From contig JBBSLP010000009.1 of assembly GCA_038255145.1 (NCBI GenBank), positions 47,351 through 111,350 of the forward strand: a DNA stretch of 64,000 nucleotides, in the 5' to 3' direction. Position numbers and translations under genes: made by a program. Below are positions 16,036 to 24,484 of the stretch, one piece after another. Below the pieces are notes generated by a model. It was not told the DNA's origin. It searched no databases and worked only from the letters and a program-made list of their open reading frames with translations. Origin of the DNA: WHTX01 sp038255145 (GTDB taxonomy: Bacteria; Actinomycetota; Acidimicrobiia; Acidimicrobiales; CAIXPF01). How positions within the stretch are numbered: the first letter of the stretch is position 1; every line of letters starts with the position of its first letter.

Positions 16036-17232
16036 TCAGGAGATGACGCCGGCGGCCTTGAGGGCGTCGATCTCGTCCCAGTCCAGACCGAGCTCCTCGG
16101 CCAGGATCAGCTCGGTGTGCTGGCCGAGCTCGGGGGGCATGTCCCGCACCGCCCACGGGGTGCCGTCGAAGTCCACCGGGCTGGCCACCATGGACGTGGT
16201 GCTGCCATCGCCCAGGGGTACCTGGACCACACCCCCGTTGGCCTGGACCTGGACGTCGTCGAGGGCCTCGTGGGTGGCCTGCACCGGGGCCCACCACACG
16301 TCGTGGCCGTCGAGCACCTCTTCCCACTCGGCCCGAGGGCGGGTGGCGAAGGTGGCCCGCAGCTCGGCCACCAGTTCGCCCGAGTGGGCCATGCGGGTGG
16401 CGATGTCGGCGAAGCGGGGATCGGTGAGCCACTGGGGCCGGTCGAGGGCGGCCACGACGTCGGGCCAGTGGCGGTCGCTCTCCAGGCACAGCAGCCACAG
16501 GATGGCGCCGTCGGCGCAGGCGTAGGGGTTCATCAGCGGGTTGGGAGGCGCGTCGGTGCTGGTGGGGACGGTGGGCCGGCCGGTGCGCAGGTTGACGTTG
16601 GCGTCCCAGCCCACCATGTACAGACCCAGCCGCAGCAGCGAGGCCCGCACCAGCTGGCCCTGGCCGGTGCGCTCGCGGGCGAAGAGGGCGGCGGCCACGG
16701 CTCCGGCCGCGGACATGCCCGTCATGTGGTCCCCCATGCCCCCGCGCTGGTAGGGCAGCGGGGAGCCCTCGGCGGTGAGGGCGGCGGCCACCCCGGCCCG
16801 GGACCAGAACGCCCCCATGTCGTAGGCGGCCCGGTCGCGCTCGGGCCCTTCGAGGCCGTAGCCGGTCACGCTGGCGTAGACCAGGCGGGGGTTGCGGGCC
16901 CGCACGGTGTCGGGGTCGAGCCCGGCCCGGGCCAGGCCCGCGGGGCGCAGGTTGCTGACGAACACGTCGGCCGTGTCCACCAGGCGGCCGACCAGATCCC
17001 GGCCCCTCTCGTGGCGGTAGTCCACGGCGATGGAGCGCTTGGAGCGGTTGTCGAGCTCGAAAGGTGGGTTGGCCCCGTCGTAGAGCCAGCTCAACGAGCG
17101 GAAGGGGTCCCCACCCAGGGGTTCGACCTTGATGACGTCGGCTCCCCAGTCGGCCAGGATGCCCGAGCACGACGGCCCCGCCACCCAGAACCCGACCTCG
17201 ACGACCCGCACACCCTCCATCGGCCCCGGCAC
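16036..17232 (-). CDS. CaiB/BaiF (family III) CoA-transferase
   Basis: 398 residues, standard single-domain length. VRVVEVGFWVAGPSCSGILADWGADVIKVEP is the N-terminal family signature (residues 8-38); NRSKRSIAVDYRHERGRDLV follows; GMGDHMTG contains the probable catalytic Asp168, and ARERTGQGQLVRASL the conserved helix. It would transfer CoA between acyl-CoA and a free acid. A TAGCGT hexamer 7 nt before the GTG at 17232 supports that start over the ATG at 17220. It stands alone, not in the 4075-11045 cluster. Confidence 0.88.
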   Translation of the reverse strand: MPGPMEGVRVVEVGFWVAGPSCSGILADWGADVIKVEPLGGDPFRSLSWLYDGANPPFELDNRSKRSIAVDYRHERGRDLVGRLVDTADVFVSNLRPAGLARAGLDPDTVRARNPRLVYASVTGYGLEGPERDRAAYDMGAFWSRAGVAAALTAEGSPLPYQRGGMGDHMTGMSAAGAVAAALFARERTGQGQLVRASLLRLGLYMVGWDANVNLRTGRPTVPTSTDAPPNPLMNPYACADGAILWLLCLESDRHWPDVVAALDRPQWLTDPRFADIATRMAHSGELVAELRATFATRPRAEWEEVLDGHDVWWAPVQATHEALDDVQVQANGGVVQVPLGDGSTTSMVASPVDFDGTPWAVRDMPPELGQHTELILAEELGLDWDEIDALKAAGVIS

Positions 17233-17239
17233 GGCGGGG

Positions 17240-17245
17240 ACGCTA
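17240..17245 (-). promoter_or_regulatory. Leaderless -10 hexamer of the CoA-transferase gene
   Basis: TAGCGT on the minus strand, 7 nt upstream of the GTG at 17232. Confidence 0.5.
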
Positions 17246-17251
17246 GTGCCG

Positions 17252-17304
17252 GCGCTTGTTCAGCGGCGCTTGTTCAGCGACCCTGTTCAGCGGCGTTCGT
17301 TCAG
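17252..17304. repeat. Four-unit tandem repeat (~14 bp) spanning a stop codon
   Basis: Units 17252-17263, 17264-17277, 17278-17290 and 17291-17304 all end in TTCAG and mostly read GGCGCTTGTTCAGC. The last unit contains the TGA stop (17301-17303, minus strand) of the unknown 299-residue gene, so the repeats look like duplications of that gene's 3' end. Confidence 0.75.
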
Positions 17305-18200
17305 CGGCGGAGCTCGGCGGTGATGCGTTCGGCCACGGGCGGGGGGCAGGTGTCCTCGTCGACGAGGGCCTCCCACGAGCGCAGGGCGCTGCCGTAGGGC
17401 CCGTGGCGCATGGCGTTGGCCACGTCGGCCTCGGTGAGCTCGCCCAGGGGCACCGAGTCGACGTTGGCGATCCCGAAGGCCAGGCACATCTCGGCCGAGC
17501 CCAGGTCGTAGCGAACGCTGGCCCGCCGTCCCCCGAAGCCGGCGGCCAGAGGGGTGACGAGCTCGGCTTCGTCGCGGTCGCCGCCATCCTGCTCGCGGGG
17601 CTGGATGACCCAGCGCACCCGCACGGCCACGGGATCGGTACCCGTGGCCCGGCGGCTGACCGTCAGCAAGAGGCGACGCTCCTGGGACTCGGCCAGCTCG
17701 ATGGACAGGGCGCCGTCGAGCGAGCGCCAGTGCTGCACGGGGCCGACCCGACCGCCGGTCTGCGCGGCCAGGGGGAGCTCCCGGCTGACCAGGTCGACCG
17801 GCTCGGACAGGCCGTCGATGGGCCGACGCCGGCCCCGCAGGTCGACCACGGGGGCCAGGCCGTGGAGGGGGCCGATCTCGAGGGCGGCCCGCCCCGGGGA
17901 CACGCCGGCCAACCGGGCCCGGCCGTGCACGTCGAGCTCGCCCAGCAGGCGGCCGGTGGGCCCGACCAGGGACACCGGCGTGGTGGCCAACCCGGCGGCA
18001 CCACCGCGGACGCGCACCGTCACCAGCAGGTCGACGATGTCGGTGCGGTCGGCCAGCGAGGGTTCCGGGGTCACCAGGACAGCCACGTGCTCGTCCTCGA
18101 CGAACAGGCCATCGCGGACATCGAACGCACCACGCGACGACAACAGCAGACGTAGAACGTCCACCACCTCACCCCCCGTGGTGTATCCAGATGAGCTCAT
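17301..18200 (-). CDS. Unknown protein with carboxypeptidase-regulatory-like beta domain
   Basis: 299 residues; I do not recognise the whole protein. Residues ~75-110 (TTPVSLVGPTGRLLGELDVHGRARLAGVSPGRAALEI) resemble the carboxypeptidase-regulatory-like beta-sandwich repeat, where a default value is followed by a 'delta-x-GRF-x-G-x-PG' turn. A second half (150-240) is also beta-rich. No signal peptide or membrane segment, one conserved-looking Cys (C237-region CLAFGIANVD). Six nt after the zinc-ribbon gene on the same strand, so co-transcribed with it. Its 3' end carries a short tandem repeat. Function not inferred. Confidence 0.6.
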   Translation of the reverse strand: MSSSGYTTGGEVVDVLRLLLSSRGAFDVRDGLFVEDEHVAVLVTPEPSLADRTDIVDLLVTVRVRGGAAGLATTPVSLVGPTGRLLGELDVHGRARLAGVSPGRAALEIGPLHGLAPVVDLRGRRRPIDGLSEPVDLVSRELPLAAQTGGRVGPVQHWRSLDGALSIELAESQERRLLLTVSRRATGTDPVAVRVRWVIQPREQDGGDRDEAELVTPLAAGFGGRRASVRYDLGSAEMCLAFGIANVDSVPLGELTEADVANAMRHGPYGSALRSWEALVDEDTCPPPVAERITAELRR

Positions 18201-18206
18201 GCGCTC

Positions 18207-19277
18207 TCACAGGGGTTGCGGAACACCACGTCGATCCTCAGCGGTGACCCGCTGCCACACGGAGACCGATGGCGGTCGCTTCCCGGGGGGTGGTTCCCAG
18301 GCACATTGAGGGCAGCGGGCGTCGCCATCGCGCAGGGACGCCGGCCGGCCGTGCCCGTACAGGTTGCGGCACTCCCGGCACTCCCAGCGCTGCGCTTCCA
18401 TGTACGCGCCGCCGGGGTGGGGCAGGGGGATGATCAGGCGGTTCCGGCGTCCGAAGCGGGCCTGGGCGGCCGAGGGCAGGGCATCGCAACCGGGGGTGAA
18501 GCAGCGCGACCCCTCGAAGGACTCGCCGCAGCTCCCACAGCGGGTGACCTCGACGACCCGGCACAGGATGCGACCCTCGGGTTCGAGCGCCCGGTAGAGC
18601 AGGCTCTCGGCGAAGGCCGCCCCCAGGACCCGACGCTGGGCCGTGCCCCGCACGGCCTGGTCCACGAAGGCCCGCAACGGCACCCGGTCGGGCTCCCAGC
18701 GGGCCAGGTCGTGGTCCTCGAAGCAGCAGTCCCCACCGCAGGACCCGCCACAGCCGCGCCGGTGGTGGCCGCAGTCGCAGCGGCCCAGCAGGGACACGGC
18801 GAAGCCCGCGGCCAAGCTGCGGGCCTCGTCGACCTGCAGCAGGCTCAGACCCAGTTGGCCCTTGAGCAGTTCGTCGGTGAACATCAGGGAGAAGCGGGCC
18901 TGCTCCACCAGGGCGAGCACGGCACCCTCCCAACGGCCGTCCCACCCGGCACCGGGGCGCACCTCTCGCCCCCACCCACGGCCGAAGGCCAGGACCAGGT
19001 CGAAGGGGTTGCGCCGGGGCGGCGGCAGGGTGGCGGTGGCGTCGAGGAAGGCGGCGAAGTGGGCATCGGGCGGCGGCACCGGCTGGGGCGGGGCGAAGAG
19101 GCTGAAGGCGGCGGCGGCGGCGCTGACGAAGGGGTCGCCCTGGTCGCGGTGCGATTCGGCCAGGCCGGCCAGCAGGTCGGTGTGGCGGCGATGCCAGGAC
19201 GCGGGGGCGCCCACCCGCCGACCGGAGCGGCGGCGCACCGTCTCGAGCTCTTCCCAAGCTGGCAGCAACGAGGTCAC
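18207..19277 (-). CDS. Unknown protein with three cysteine-pair (zinc-ribbon-like) modules
   Basis: 356 residues from GTG. The N-terminal 160 residues are helical without recognisable motifs. A Cys/His/Gly-rich block at 167-185 (Cys 167, 169, 176, 180, 184, 185 with two His) is followed by CxxC-x8-C-x4-C at 247-264 and CxxC-x18-CxxC at 300-325, each fit to bind zinc. A helical segment around 200-232 separates blocks one and two. This suggests nucleic-acid or protein binding, perhaps regulatory, with the 299-residue partner downstream. Start choice is uncertain; TAGCGT lies 10 nt upstream of this GTG. Confidence 0.6.
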   Translation of the reverse strand: MTSLLPAWEELETVRRRSGRRVGAPASWHRRHTDLLAGLAESHRDQGDPFVSAAAAAFSLFAPPQPVPPPDAHFAAFLDATATLPPPRRNPFDLVLAFGRGWGREVRPGAGWDGRWEGAVLALVEQARFSLMFTDELLKGQLGLSLLQVDEARSLAAGFAVSLLGRCDCGHHRRGCGGSCGGDCCFEDHDLARWEPDRVPLRAFVDQAVRGTAQRRVLGAAFAESLLYRALEPEGRILCRVVEVTRCGSCGESFEGSRCFTPGCDALPSAAQARFGRRNRLIIPLPHPGGAYMEAQRWECRECRNLYGHGRPASLRDGDARCPQCAWEPPPGKRPPSVSVWQRVTAEDRRGVPQPL

Positions 19278-19443
19278 TCGGGCAGAGACGCTAACGGGCG
19301 CCGCGCCGGCGCGCACCGTGGAAGCGGCGTGGCGCGGTGGGCGAACGTTCCCGTGGGCGAGCACCGGCGCACCGTCTCGTACCCCCCAGGACGGCCTCCC
19401 ACCCCTTCTTCGGCCAACTTCCTACGCTGGGGGGTGGGTCCCC

Positions 19444-19449
19444 TACGCT
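19444..19449 (+). promoter_or_regulatory. Leaderless -10 hexamer of the ABC exporter operon
   Basis: TACGCT, 8 nt upstream of the ATG at 19458. The 180-bp divergent gap to the zinc-ribbon gene otherwise shows no clear signal. Confidence 0.5.
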
Positions 19450-19457
19450 TTGCGACC

Positions 19458-20516
19458 ATGGCCGCTGTCGTCACCGAAGGCCTCGTGAAGCGCTTCCGGG
19501 GCCACGAAGCGCTGAAGGGGGTCGACCTCGCCGTGCCCCGGGGCTCGGTGCTGGGGCTGTTGGGACCCAACGGCGCCGGCAAGACCACCACCGTGCGCAT
19601 CCTGGCCACCCTGTTGCGCCCCGACGGTGGCCGGGCCGAGATCGACGGGCTCGACGTCGTCCGCCAGGCCCAGCGGGTGCGGGCCCGCATCGGCCTGACC
19701 GGCCAGTACGCCGCCGTCGACGAGCGGCTGACCGGCAGGGAGAACCTCGAACACGTGGGCCGGCTCTTCCACCTCGGCGGGCGGGCGGCCCGGGCCCGGT
19801 CGGCCGAGCTGCTGGCCCGCTTCGACCTCCTCGACGCCGCGGCACGACCGGCCAAGGGCTACTCGGGGGGCATGCGCCGCCGCCTCGACATCGCCATGAG
19901 CCTGGTGGCCCGGCCCTCGGTGCTGTTCCTCGACGAACCCACCACCGGGCTCGACCCCCGCAGCCGCCTGGCCATGTGGGACCTGATCGAGGAGCTGGGC
20001 CGCGAGGGCACCACCACCCTGCTCACCACCCAGTACCTGGAGGAGGCCGACCGCCTGGCCGACGAGGTGGTGGTCATCGACCACGGGGCCGTCATCGCCC
20101 GGGGGACGACCGACCAGCTCAAGGCGGACATCGGTGGCGTCCGCCTCGACGTGACCGTGGTCGACCCCGCCGACCTCGCCGCCGCGGTCACCGCCCTGGC
20201 CCCCTTGGCGTCGGGGCCGCCGGCCCCCCATCCCTCGGGGCGCTCGTTCACCCTGCCCGTGATCGACGGCCACGGGCTGGTGCCCGCGGCGGTGCGGGCC
20301 CTCGATGCCGGCGGCGTGGCCAGCGACGAGGTCGCGGTGCGCCGCCCCACCCTCGACGACGTGTTCCTGAAGCTCACCGGCCACCACCTCGACGAGGGAG
20401 GAGAAGAGGACGAAGGCGACGGCGACGCCACCGACGGCGAACGGCCCACCGACGGGCACATCGACCACACCGACGACCACCTCGGCGAGCACCGGGTCCC
20501 CGAGGTGTGGGCGTGA
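19458..20516 (+). CDS. ABC exporter ATP-binding protein (DrrA-like)
   Basis: 352 residues. Walker A GPNGAGKTTT (about 37-46), signature YSGGMRRRLD, Walker B VLFLDEPTTGLDP and the switch histidine region are intact. The C-terminal VRRPTLDDVFLKLTGH segment is diagnostic of the daunorubicin-resistance DrrA group. An unusual acidic, His-rich tail (residues ~310-352) follows; it may be a linker only. It would power the downstream permease to export a hydrophobic compound or lipid. GTG of the permease overlaps its stop by 4 bp. Confidence 0.9.
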   Translation: MAAVVTEGLVKRFRGHEALKGVDLAVPRGSVLGLLGPNGAGKTTTVRILATLLRPDGGRAEIDGLDVVRQAQRVRARIGLTGQYAAVDERLTGRENLEHVGRLFHLGGRAARARSAELLARFDLLDAAARPAKGYSGGMRRRLDIAMSLVARPSVLFLDEPTTGLDPRSRLAMWDLIEELGREGTTTLLTTQYLEEADRLADEVVVIDHGAVIARGTTDQLKADIGGVRLDVTVVDPADLAAAVTALAPLASGPPAPHPSGRSFTLPVIDGHGLVPAAVRALDAGGVASDEVAVRRPTLDDVFLKLTGHHLDEGGEEDEGDGDATDGERPTDGHIDHTDDHLGEHRVPEVWA

Positions 20517-21358
20517 CCGCACCGACGACGACGGTGGCCGAGGTCGACGCGGACACCGCCACGGGCCCGCCCCCGCCCCGTCGGATGGCCCGGCTGGGCT
20601 GGTTGGCCCGCGACAGCTGGACCGAAGCGGCCCGCCACCTGCGCATCATCCCCCGCAACAGCGAGCTGCTGGTCTTCTCGACCGTGCAGCCCATCATGTT
20701 CGTGTTGCTGTTCGTCTACGTGTTCGGCGGGTCCATCGTCGTGCCCGGCTACAGCAGCTACCGCCAGTACCTGATGCCGGGGATCTTCGCCCAGACCGTG
20801 CTCTTCGGTTCGGCCTTCACCGGGGTGGGCCTGGCCGAGGACCTGTCCAAGGGCTTCATCGACCGGCTGCGCTCCCTACCCATCGAACACGCCGCCGTGC
20901 TCGTGGGTCGCACCCTGTCCGACCTGGTGCGCAACGTGGCCACCTTTGCCGTCATGCTCGTCGTCGCCCTCCTCGTCGGCTTCCGCTTCGAGGGGGGTGT
21001 GATCGGCGCCGTGCTGGCCACGCTCCTGCTGTTGGCCTTCGGCTACGCCTTCAGCTGGGTCCACGCCCTGGTCGGGCTGTCCGTGGGTTCGGTCGAAGCG
21101 GCCAACTCGGCCGGCTTCGTGTGGATGTTCCCCCTGGCCTTCGTGTCCTCGGCCTTCGTGAGCACGGCGGCCATGCCCTCGTGGTTGGGCTGGGTGGCCG
21201 ACGCCAACCCCTTCACCCGGGCCACGGACGCCACCCGGGCCCTCTACAACGGCAAGGATCCCGGGACTGACCTGGTGTGGGCCCTGGCGTGGACCGCGGC
21301 CATCACCGTGGTCTTCGCCGCCCTGTGCATCCGCAAGTTCAACGCCACCTCCCGCTGA
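20513..21358 (+). CDS. ABC-2 type exporter permease (DrrB-like)
   Basis: 281 residues with six hydrophobic helices. RNSELLVFSTVQPIMFVLLFVYVFGG is the typical N-terminal ABC-2 segment, and SYRQYLMPGIFAQTVLFGSAFTGVGLAEDLSKGFIDRLRSLPI is the conserved amphipathic loop of DrrB/NodJ permeases. Works with the ATPase encoded immediately upstream, start GTG coupled by a 4-bp overlap. Exported substrate unknown. Confidence 0.9.
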   Translation: MTAPTTTVAEVDADTATGPPPPRRMARLGWLARDSWTEAARHLRIIPRNSELLVFSTVQPIMFVLLFVYVFGGSIVVPGYSSYRQYLMPGIFAQTVLFGSAFTGVGLAEDLSKGFIDRLRSLPIEHAAVLVGRTLSDLVRNVATFAVMLVVALLVGFRFEGGVIGAVLATLLLLAFGYAFSWVHALVGLSVGSVEAANSAGFVWMFPLAFVSSAFVSTAAMPSWLGWVADANPFTRATDATRALYNGKDPGTDLVWALAWTAAITVVFAALCIRKFNATSR

Positions 21359-21388
21359 GTCCCCCCATCCGCCCCTGAAGGGACCGCC

Positions 21389-21933
21389 TTGCCGCTGACC
21401 ACGTGGATGGAGCCCGAGGCCCGTCGGTTGATGGACGAGTGCATCGACAAGAACATGATCGGCCGTTCTCATTAGGTCGCTGAAGGGACGAGTACCCCCC
21501 AGACGGCCGAGCTCGAGCGGCGCTGGCCCAGTGCTACAGCTTCATCCGCCTGGGCTTCGAGGGGTACCGCCGGGTGCACCAGGCCAGCAGGGACACCGCC
21601 CTGCACCTGTCGAGCGGCCTGGCTGCGCTGGGTCCCTTCCGCCTGATCACCGACGGCAGCGAGCTGCCCATCTTCGCCGCCACCACCGCGCCCGACGTCA
21701 CCTCGTTCACCGTGTTCGACGTGGCCCGGGGCCTGCGCGAGCGGGGCTGGCTGGTGCCGGCGTACACGTTCCCCGCCGACCGCACCGACCTCTCCGTGCT
21801 GCGCTTCGTCATTCGCAACGGCTTCAGCCACGACCTGGCCAGCCTGCTGCTCGACGACCTGGTTCGACTGCTGCCCTGCCTCCAGGCCCAGGCCGCACCC
21901 GTGGTCGAACCCCAGGCCGGCTTCCACCACTGA
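21389..21933 (+). pseudogene. Glutamate decarboxylase (GAD) remnant with large internal deletion
   Basis: Two GAD pieces are fused. The 5' piece (21389-21535) encodes TTWMEPEARRLMDECIDKNMI, the conserved GAD N-terminal block, then meets TAG at 21473; about 25 bases later DEYP resumes, but two extra C break the QTAELERRW block that follows. The 3' piece from ~21536 encodes YSFIRLGFEGYRRVHQ...LITDGSELPIFA...VFDVARGLRERGWLVPAYTFPAD, the GAD C-terminal domain. The ~270-residue PLP-binding centre, including the lysine, is absent. No function expected as glutamate decarboxylase. The identification rests on motif memory and is strong because both ends match in order. Confidence 0.8.
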
Positions 21934-21961
21934 GCTCCCTCCGCGGAACGGGCGCCCGCCC

Positions 21962-21967
21962 TAGCGT
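21962..21967 (+). promoter_or_regulatory. Leaderless -10 hexamer of the AraC gene
   Basis: TAGCGT, 7 nt upstream of the ATG at 21975. Confidence 0.5.
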
Positions 21968-21974
21968 TGGGCCC

Positions 21975-22849
21975 ATGGCCGATCCTGCGCGGGCCGATCC
22001 CGTGGTGGACGTGGCCACGGCCCTGCCGGGGCCGGGGCTGGAGCGCTTCGTCCACCGCTACGTCGGTTACCGGCTCGAGGGCTTCGAACCCGGCCTCCAC
22101 CAGGCCCTGCCGTCGCGCCACCTCACGGTCATCATCGGACTCGACGAACCCGTCGACGTCGCCGCCATGCCCGACGGGCAGGCCCCGGCCTCGTTCACCG
22201 CCCTGGCCGCGGGCCTGCACGCCCGCCCGGGCACCATCGCCTACGGGATCCGCCAGCACGGCCTGCACCTCGAGCTCACCCCCCTCGGCGCCCGGTCCCT
22301 GTTGGGCCTGCCCGCGGCCGAGCTGGCCTCCCAGGTCGTGGACCTGTCGGCGGTGTGGGGCCGGAGGGCCGACCTCCTGGCCGAGCGCTTGTGCCATGCC
22401 ACCAGCTGGGACGAGCGCTTCACCGTGCTCGACACCGCCTTCGCCGCCCTGGCCGCCGACCGACCCCAGCTGGCCCCGCCCCCGGCCGAGGTGGCCCAGG
22501 CCTGGTCCCGCCTGGTCGACACCCACGGCACCCTCGAGGTGGGGACCCTGGCCCACGAGCTGGGTTGGAGCCGTCGCCACCTGGGCGAGCGCTTCCGCCG
22601 CGAGCCGGGCCTGACCCCCAAGGTGGTGGCCCGGGTGCTGCGCTTCGAGCGGGCCCGCCAGCTGCTGACCGCACCCCCCCCCTGCCGTCGTTGGCCGAGG
22701 TGGCGGCGTCGTGCGGCTTCTACGACCAGGCCCACCTCACCCGGGAGTGGCACGAGCTGGCCGGCTGCACCCCCACGGCGTGGCTGGCCGAAGAGCTCCC
22801 ATCCGTCCAAGACGAACCCCAGCCGGCAGGCGCACAGTGGGACCCATGA
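21975..22849 (+). pseudogene. AraC family transcriptional regulator, frameshifted at a C9 run
   Basis: An N-terminal ligand domain (residues 1-~160) is followed by an AraC DNA-binding domain. The first helix-turn-helix (TLEVGTLAHELGWSRRHLGERFRRE) is in frame. After ARQLLTAPP the frame breaks at nine C (22674-22682); the second helix-turn-helix (SLAEVAASCGFYDQAHLTREWHELAGCTPTAWL) continues in another frame to the stop at 22847-22849. One missing C or two extra C would explain it. The stop overlaps the VOC gene start as ATGA, which indicates that the ancestral gene ended here and was coupled to the VOC gene. Real mutation, phase variation or read error cannot be told apart. Confidence 0.8.
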
Positions 22850-23325
22850 CGACGACCAACTCCCCAACCGCCAATTCCCCCGCCGCCACCGAGCCCACCA
22901 CCGCAGCCCGCTCCCAGCCCGGGGTGTGGCCGGGCCTGCGCTACACCGACGCCCCCACCGCCATCCGCTTCCTGGTCGACGTGGTCGGCTTCGAGGAGAC
23001 CTTCGTCGTACCCGGCGATGACGGCACCGTGGCCCACGCCGAGCTGCTGTGGCCCACCGGTGGCGGCGTGATGCTCGGTTCCACCCGCCATGACCAGGGC
23101 GTGCATGCCGACATGAAGGCCGGGGTCACCTCGGTCTACGTGGTCACCGACGATCCCGAGGCTGTGCACCAGCGGGTGGTGGCGGCCGGGGCCGACATCG
23201 ACCAGGGCTTGGAGACGTCGGACTACGGCTCCCTGGGCTTCACCCTGCGCGACCCCGAGGGCAACCAGTGGACCTTCGGCACCTACGCCGGCACCACCCC
23301 GGGCGCAGCCGACAGCGGCGCCTGA
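22846..23325 (+). CDS. VOC/glyoxalase superfamily protein
   Basis: 159 residues. The core LRYTDAPTAIRFLVDVVGFEETFVVPGDDGTVAHAEL and the final LGFTLRDPEGNQWTFGTY form the paired beta-alpha-beta-beta-beta modules of the VOC fold, as in PhnB/YdfR-like proteins. Such proteins are metal enzymes or binding/resistance proteins. A low-complexity N-terminal 22 residues (Thr/Ala/Pro) precedes the domain. Start ATG overlaps the AraC stop (ATGA), so it is a likely regulated partner of that AraC gene. Confidence 0.82.
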   Translation: MTTTNSPTANSPAATEPTTAARSQPGVWPGLRYTDAPTAIRFLVDVVGFEETFVVPGDDGTVAHAELLWPTGGGVMLGSTRHDQGVHADMKAGVTSVYVVTDDPEAVHQRVVAAGADIDQGLETSDYGSLGFTLRDPEGNQWTFGTYAGTTPGAADSGA

Positions 23326-23329
23326 GCGG

Positions 23330-24484
23330 TCACGCCCCCCGCAGCACGGCGCTGAGCTTGAGGCGGCGGCCCGTGCGCACGATGGCCCGCTGGTACACCG
23401 TGGAGCCCACGCGGACGGCCACCACCACGGCGACCACGCTGAGGACCAGGGACACGGCCATGGACAGCGGCGACGCCACCCCCATGGCGATGCGGGCCGG
23501 CATGACCAGGGGGGAGGTCAGGGGGATGTAGGCCAGCACCGCGCCCAGGGCACTGTCGGGGGCGCTCTGGGCCACCAGGAACGAGCCGATCAGGGTCATG
23601 GTCAGGGGCATGACGGCCGAGCCCGCTTCTTCCTGGCGCTCGACCAGGGCCCCGAAGGCCCCGGCCAGGATCAGGTACAGGGCGCCACCGAGGATGAACC
23701 AGGCGGCCCCACCGGCCAGCGCTCCCTCCAGGCCCGAGGGCAGGTCACCACCGGCGGCCAGCTTGACCAGCACGGGCAGGATGCCGCAGGCCAGGGTGAG
23801 CAGGCCGACCATACCCACCCCCAGCACCTTGCCGAACAGCAGGGCGCCGGGGCGCACGATGGCCAGCAGCACCTCGCTGATGCGGTTGGACTTCTCGATG
23901 GCGGTGCCGTTGGCCACCTGGATCATCAGCATGAGCAGCAACAGGTACAGGGCGGTGGCCACGATGGCGGCCCCGGCCCGGCGGTCCGACGCCCCGGCGT
24001 CGAGGCGCTGCACCGTGGGCCCGGGGGCGGTGAGCACCTGCTGCACGGCGGTGGGAGACACGCCGGCGGCCTCGAGCCGGGTGGTCAGGGCGTCGAGGCC
24101 CAGGGCCTGCTGGACCACAGCCACGAGCTCGGGCGCGCCCTCGCCCTTGACGATCACCACGGGCTCGTTGCCGGCCACCGCGCCCACGTCGGCATCGCCG
24201 TCCTTCACCGCGGCCTGGGCCGCAGCCGCATCGGGGGCGGTGCTCAGGCGCACGTCGGCGTCGAGCACCGCGCTGGCGCCCGACAACGAGCTCTCCAGCT
24301 GCGGGGTGCCGTCGACGACGACCACGTCGTAGCTGTCGCGCCCCTGGTCGACCACCTCGGGCAGGATCATGCCCGCCGTCGAGCCCACCACGAGCAGGGC
24401 GGCCACGATCCAGAAGGTCTTGCGGCGCAGGGCCTCGCGCAGCTCCCGTCCCGCCACCAATCCGGTATCCCGCAGCCCGCTCAC
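23330..24484 (-). CDS. ABC-2 family permease (NatB-like exporter)
   Basis: 384 residues. One N-terminal helix (about 24-42), a ~170-residue extracytoplasmic domain, then five to six C-terminal helices containing IEKSNRISEVLLAIVRPGALLFGKVLGVG, characteristic of NatB/YhaP-type ABC-2 permeases with large loops. Partner of the upstream ATPase, to which it is coupled through a GTGA overlap. Likely exports sodium, a peptide or a lipid; not determinable. Confidence 0.87.
   Translation of the reverse strand: MSGLRDTGLVAGRELREALRRKTFWIVAALLVVGSTAGMILPEVVDQGRDSYDVVVVDGTPQLESSLSGASAVLDADVRLSTAPDAAAAQAAVKDGDADVGAVAGNEPVVIVKGEGAPELVAVVQQALGLDALTTRLEAAGVSPTAVQQVLTAPGPTVQRLDAGASDRRAGAAIVATALYLLLLMLMIQVANGTAIEKSNRISEVLLAIVRPGALLFGKVLGVGMVGLLTLACGILPVLVKLAAGGDLPSGLEGALAGGAAWFILGGALYLILAGAFGALVERQEEAGSAVMPLTMTLIGSFLVAQSAPDSALGAVLAYIPLTSPLVMPARIAMGVASPLSMAVSLVLSVVAVVVAVRVGSTVYQRAIVRTGRRLKLSAVLRGA

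Noticed and set aside
17252..17304. CRISPR-like short repeat array
   Set aside because: Units are ~14 bp with no spacers between them, overlapping a coding end, and no cas genes occur in the window.
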